From Kitasatospora sp. DSM 101779 (GTDB lineage: Bacteria; Actinomycetota; Actinomycetes; Streptomycetales; Streptomycetaceae), in assembly GCF_025655475.1 (NCBI RefSeq), contig NZ_JAHTIK010000001.1:5001370-5065369 (forward strand): a DNA stretch of 64,000 nt, read 5' to 3'. The notes under the pieces were generated by a model that ran no database searches, had not been told where the DNA came from, and saw only the letters and a program-made list of their open reading frames with translations. This document shows positions 63,192-64,000 of this stretch, one piece after another. How positions within the stretch are numbered: the stretch's first letter is position 1; each line of letters starts with the position of its first letter. The translations under genes were made by a program, and so were the position numbers.

Positions 63192-64000
63192 GGTGCTGTG
63201 GCCCCCGACGCGCCACTGGTCCAGGTCGGCAAGGCCGACGTCACTGCCGAGGACGTCCTCGCCGTCGCCCGCGGCAACGCCCGGGTCGAGATCGGCCCGG
63301 ACGCGCTCGCCGAGATGGCCGGCGCCCGCGCCCGGATCGACGCGCTCGCCGCCGAGCCGCGCCCGGTCTACGGCGTCTCCACCGGCTTCGGCGCCCTCGC
63401 CGTCCGGCACATCAGCCCCGAGCTGCGCGCCCAGCTGCAGCGCTCCCTGGTGCGCTCGCACGCCGCCGGCATGGGCCCCGTGGTCGAGCGCGAGGTCGTC
63501 CGCGCCCTGGTCTTCCTGCGCATGAAGACCCTCGCCTCCGGCCGCACCGGCGTCCGCCCGCTGGTCGCCGAGACCATGGCCGCCCTGCTCAACGCCGGCA
63601 TCACCCCGGCCGTCCGCGAGTTCGGCTCGCTCGGCTGCTCCGGCGACCTCGCCCCGCTCTCGCACTGCGCCCTGGTGCTGATGGGCGAGGGCACCGCGTT
63701 CGGCCCCGACGGCGTCGAGAAGGACGCCGCCGAGCTGCTCGCCGCCGCCGGCATCGAGCCGGTCGAGCTGCTGGAGAAGGAGGGCCTCGCCCTCATCAAC
63801 GGCACCGACGGCATGCTCGGCATGCTGGTCATGGCCATCGCCGACCTGCAGAAGCTGTTCACCACCGCGGACATCACCGCGGCGATGAGCCTGGAGGCAC
63901 TGCTCGGCACCGACAAGGTGCTCGCCCCCGAGCTGCACGCCCCGATCCGCCCGCACCCCGGCCAGGCGCTCTCCGCCGCCAACATGCTGGCCGTGCTCAA
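63180..64000 (+). CDS. hutH: Histidine ammonia-lyase, 5' part (continues past window)
   Basis: First enzyme of histidine catabolism, giving urocanate and ammonia. The visible 273 residues show PRPVYGVSTGFGALAVRHIS, SLVRSHAAGMGPVVEREVVR, ALINGTDGMLGM and the MIO prosthetic-group site, here GCSGDLAPLSH. The MIO forms from the tripeptide x-Ser-Gly; x is Cys instead of the usual Ala, which I recall in streptomycete HutH. ATG 63180 or 63186 may start translation; neither has a ribosome site. The coding region runs off the right edge. Confidence 0.93.
   Translation, partial: MDMHGAVAPDAPLVQVGKADVTAEDVLAVARGNARVEIGPDALAEMAGARARIDALAAEPRPVYGVSTGFGALAVRHISPELRAQLQRSLVRSHAAGMGPVVEREVVRALVFLRMKTLASGRTGVRPLVAETMAALLNAGITPAVREFGSLGCSGDLAPLSHCALVLMGEGTAFGPDGVEKDAAELLAAAGIEPVELLEKEGLALINGTDGMLGMLVMAIADLQKLFTTADITAAMSLEALLGTDKVLAPELHAPIRPHPGQALSAANMLAVL

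Noticed and set aside
63640-63672. Cys-Ser-Gly in place of Ala-Ser-Gly in HutH as a defect
   Set aside because: The Ser-Gly needed for the MIO group is kept and streptomycete enzymes seem to share the Cys.

Overview
The window is chromosomal DNA of a high-G+C actinomycete, almost certainly Streptomycetaceae (Streptomyces or Kitasatospora). The signs are the strong G/C third-position bias, frequent GTG/TTG starts, 4-base GTGA/ATGA overlaps, several apparently leaderless promoters, and a gene order that from memory matches the S. coelicolor core region running from the D,D-carboxypeptidase and sdhCDAB, through the nucleoside transporter, afsQ1/afsQ2/sigQ, deoC, pnp, accA2 and pccB, to cya and hutH. 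I see no rRNA, tRNA, CRISPR array or intact mobile element. The only mobile-DNA trace is a decayed IS5-like transposase at about 1.5-1.9 kb.

Layout. 0-8 kb: a D,D-carboxypeptidase (cut by the window edge), a small membrane protein, transposase debris, a secreted FG-GAP protein, the sdhCDAB operon (minus strand) and a lipoprotein. 8-13 kb: OHCU decarboxylase, a short-chain dehydrogenase, an acyl-CoA mutase large subunit and an M20 amidohydrolase. 13-20.4 kb: a nucleoside-uptake operon (BMP lipoprotein, ATPase, two permeases), then cdd and deoA. 20.4-27.2 kb: Uma2-fold protein, MFS pump/LysR pair, ArsR/SRPBCC pair, add, small secreted and membrane proteins, VanZ-like protein. 27.3-31 kb: afsQ3-afsQ2-afsQ1 with divergent sigQ. 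31-36.4 kb: PucR regulator, LysA-like decarboxylase, amino-acid permease, uridine kinase. 36.5-40.7 kb: deoC followed by two aldehyde-dehydrogenase genes, divergent from a TetR regulator. 40.8-43.8 kb: ABC-2 exporter and membrane proteins. 43.9-49.9 kb: phosphosugar mutase, pnp, a GGCT-like protein, quinone dehydrogenase, DeoR regulator. 50-58.4 kb: acyl-CoA carboxylase alpha, epsilon and beta subunits, maf, a probable mmpB and birA. 58.5-64 kb: adenylate cyclase, GGDEF protein, fdhD and the start of hutH.

The most interesting signal is a dispersed nucleoside-catabolism regulon. The 12-bp palindrome CTACGCGCGTAG occurs exactly upstream of add, deoC and pnp, with one mismatch upstream of deoA and two upstream of the BMP nucleoside-transporter operon. 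Each copy overlaps or abuts a plausible promoter, and three of those promoters look leaderless. The genes make a near-complete route: nucleoside import, deamination (cdd, add), phosphorolysis (deoA, pnp), probable phosphopentose isomerisation by the mutase beside pnp, aldol cleavage (deoC), and acetaldehyde oxidation by an aldehyde dehydrogenase. That dehydrogenase is followed by a pseudo-subunit, and together they look like a split ALDH16. Candidate regulators inside the window are the DeoR-family protein at 48964-49923 and the TetR-family protein divergent from deoC.

Other points worth a look are a probable ATC start codon on the transporter ATPase, a CTG start on the OHCU decarboxylase, a frameshifted lipoprotein hydrolase, a paired ArsR operator, a textbook AfsQ1 box between afsQ1 and sigQ, a perfect 18-bp inverted repeat over the hutH start, and a tandemly duplicated translation-initiation region in the TetR gene.
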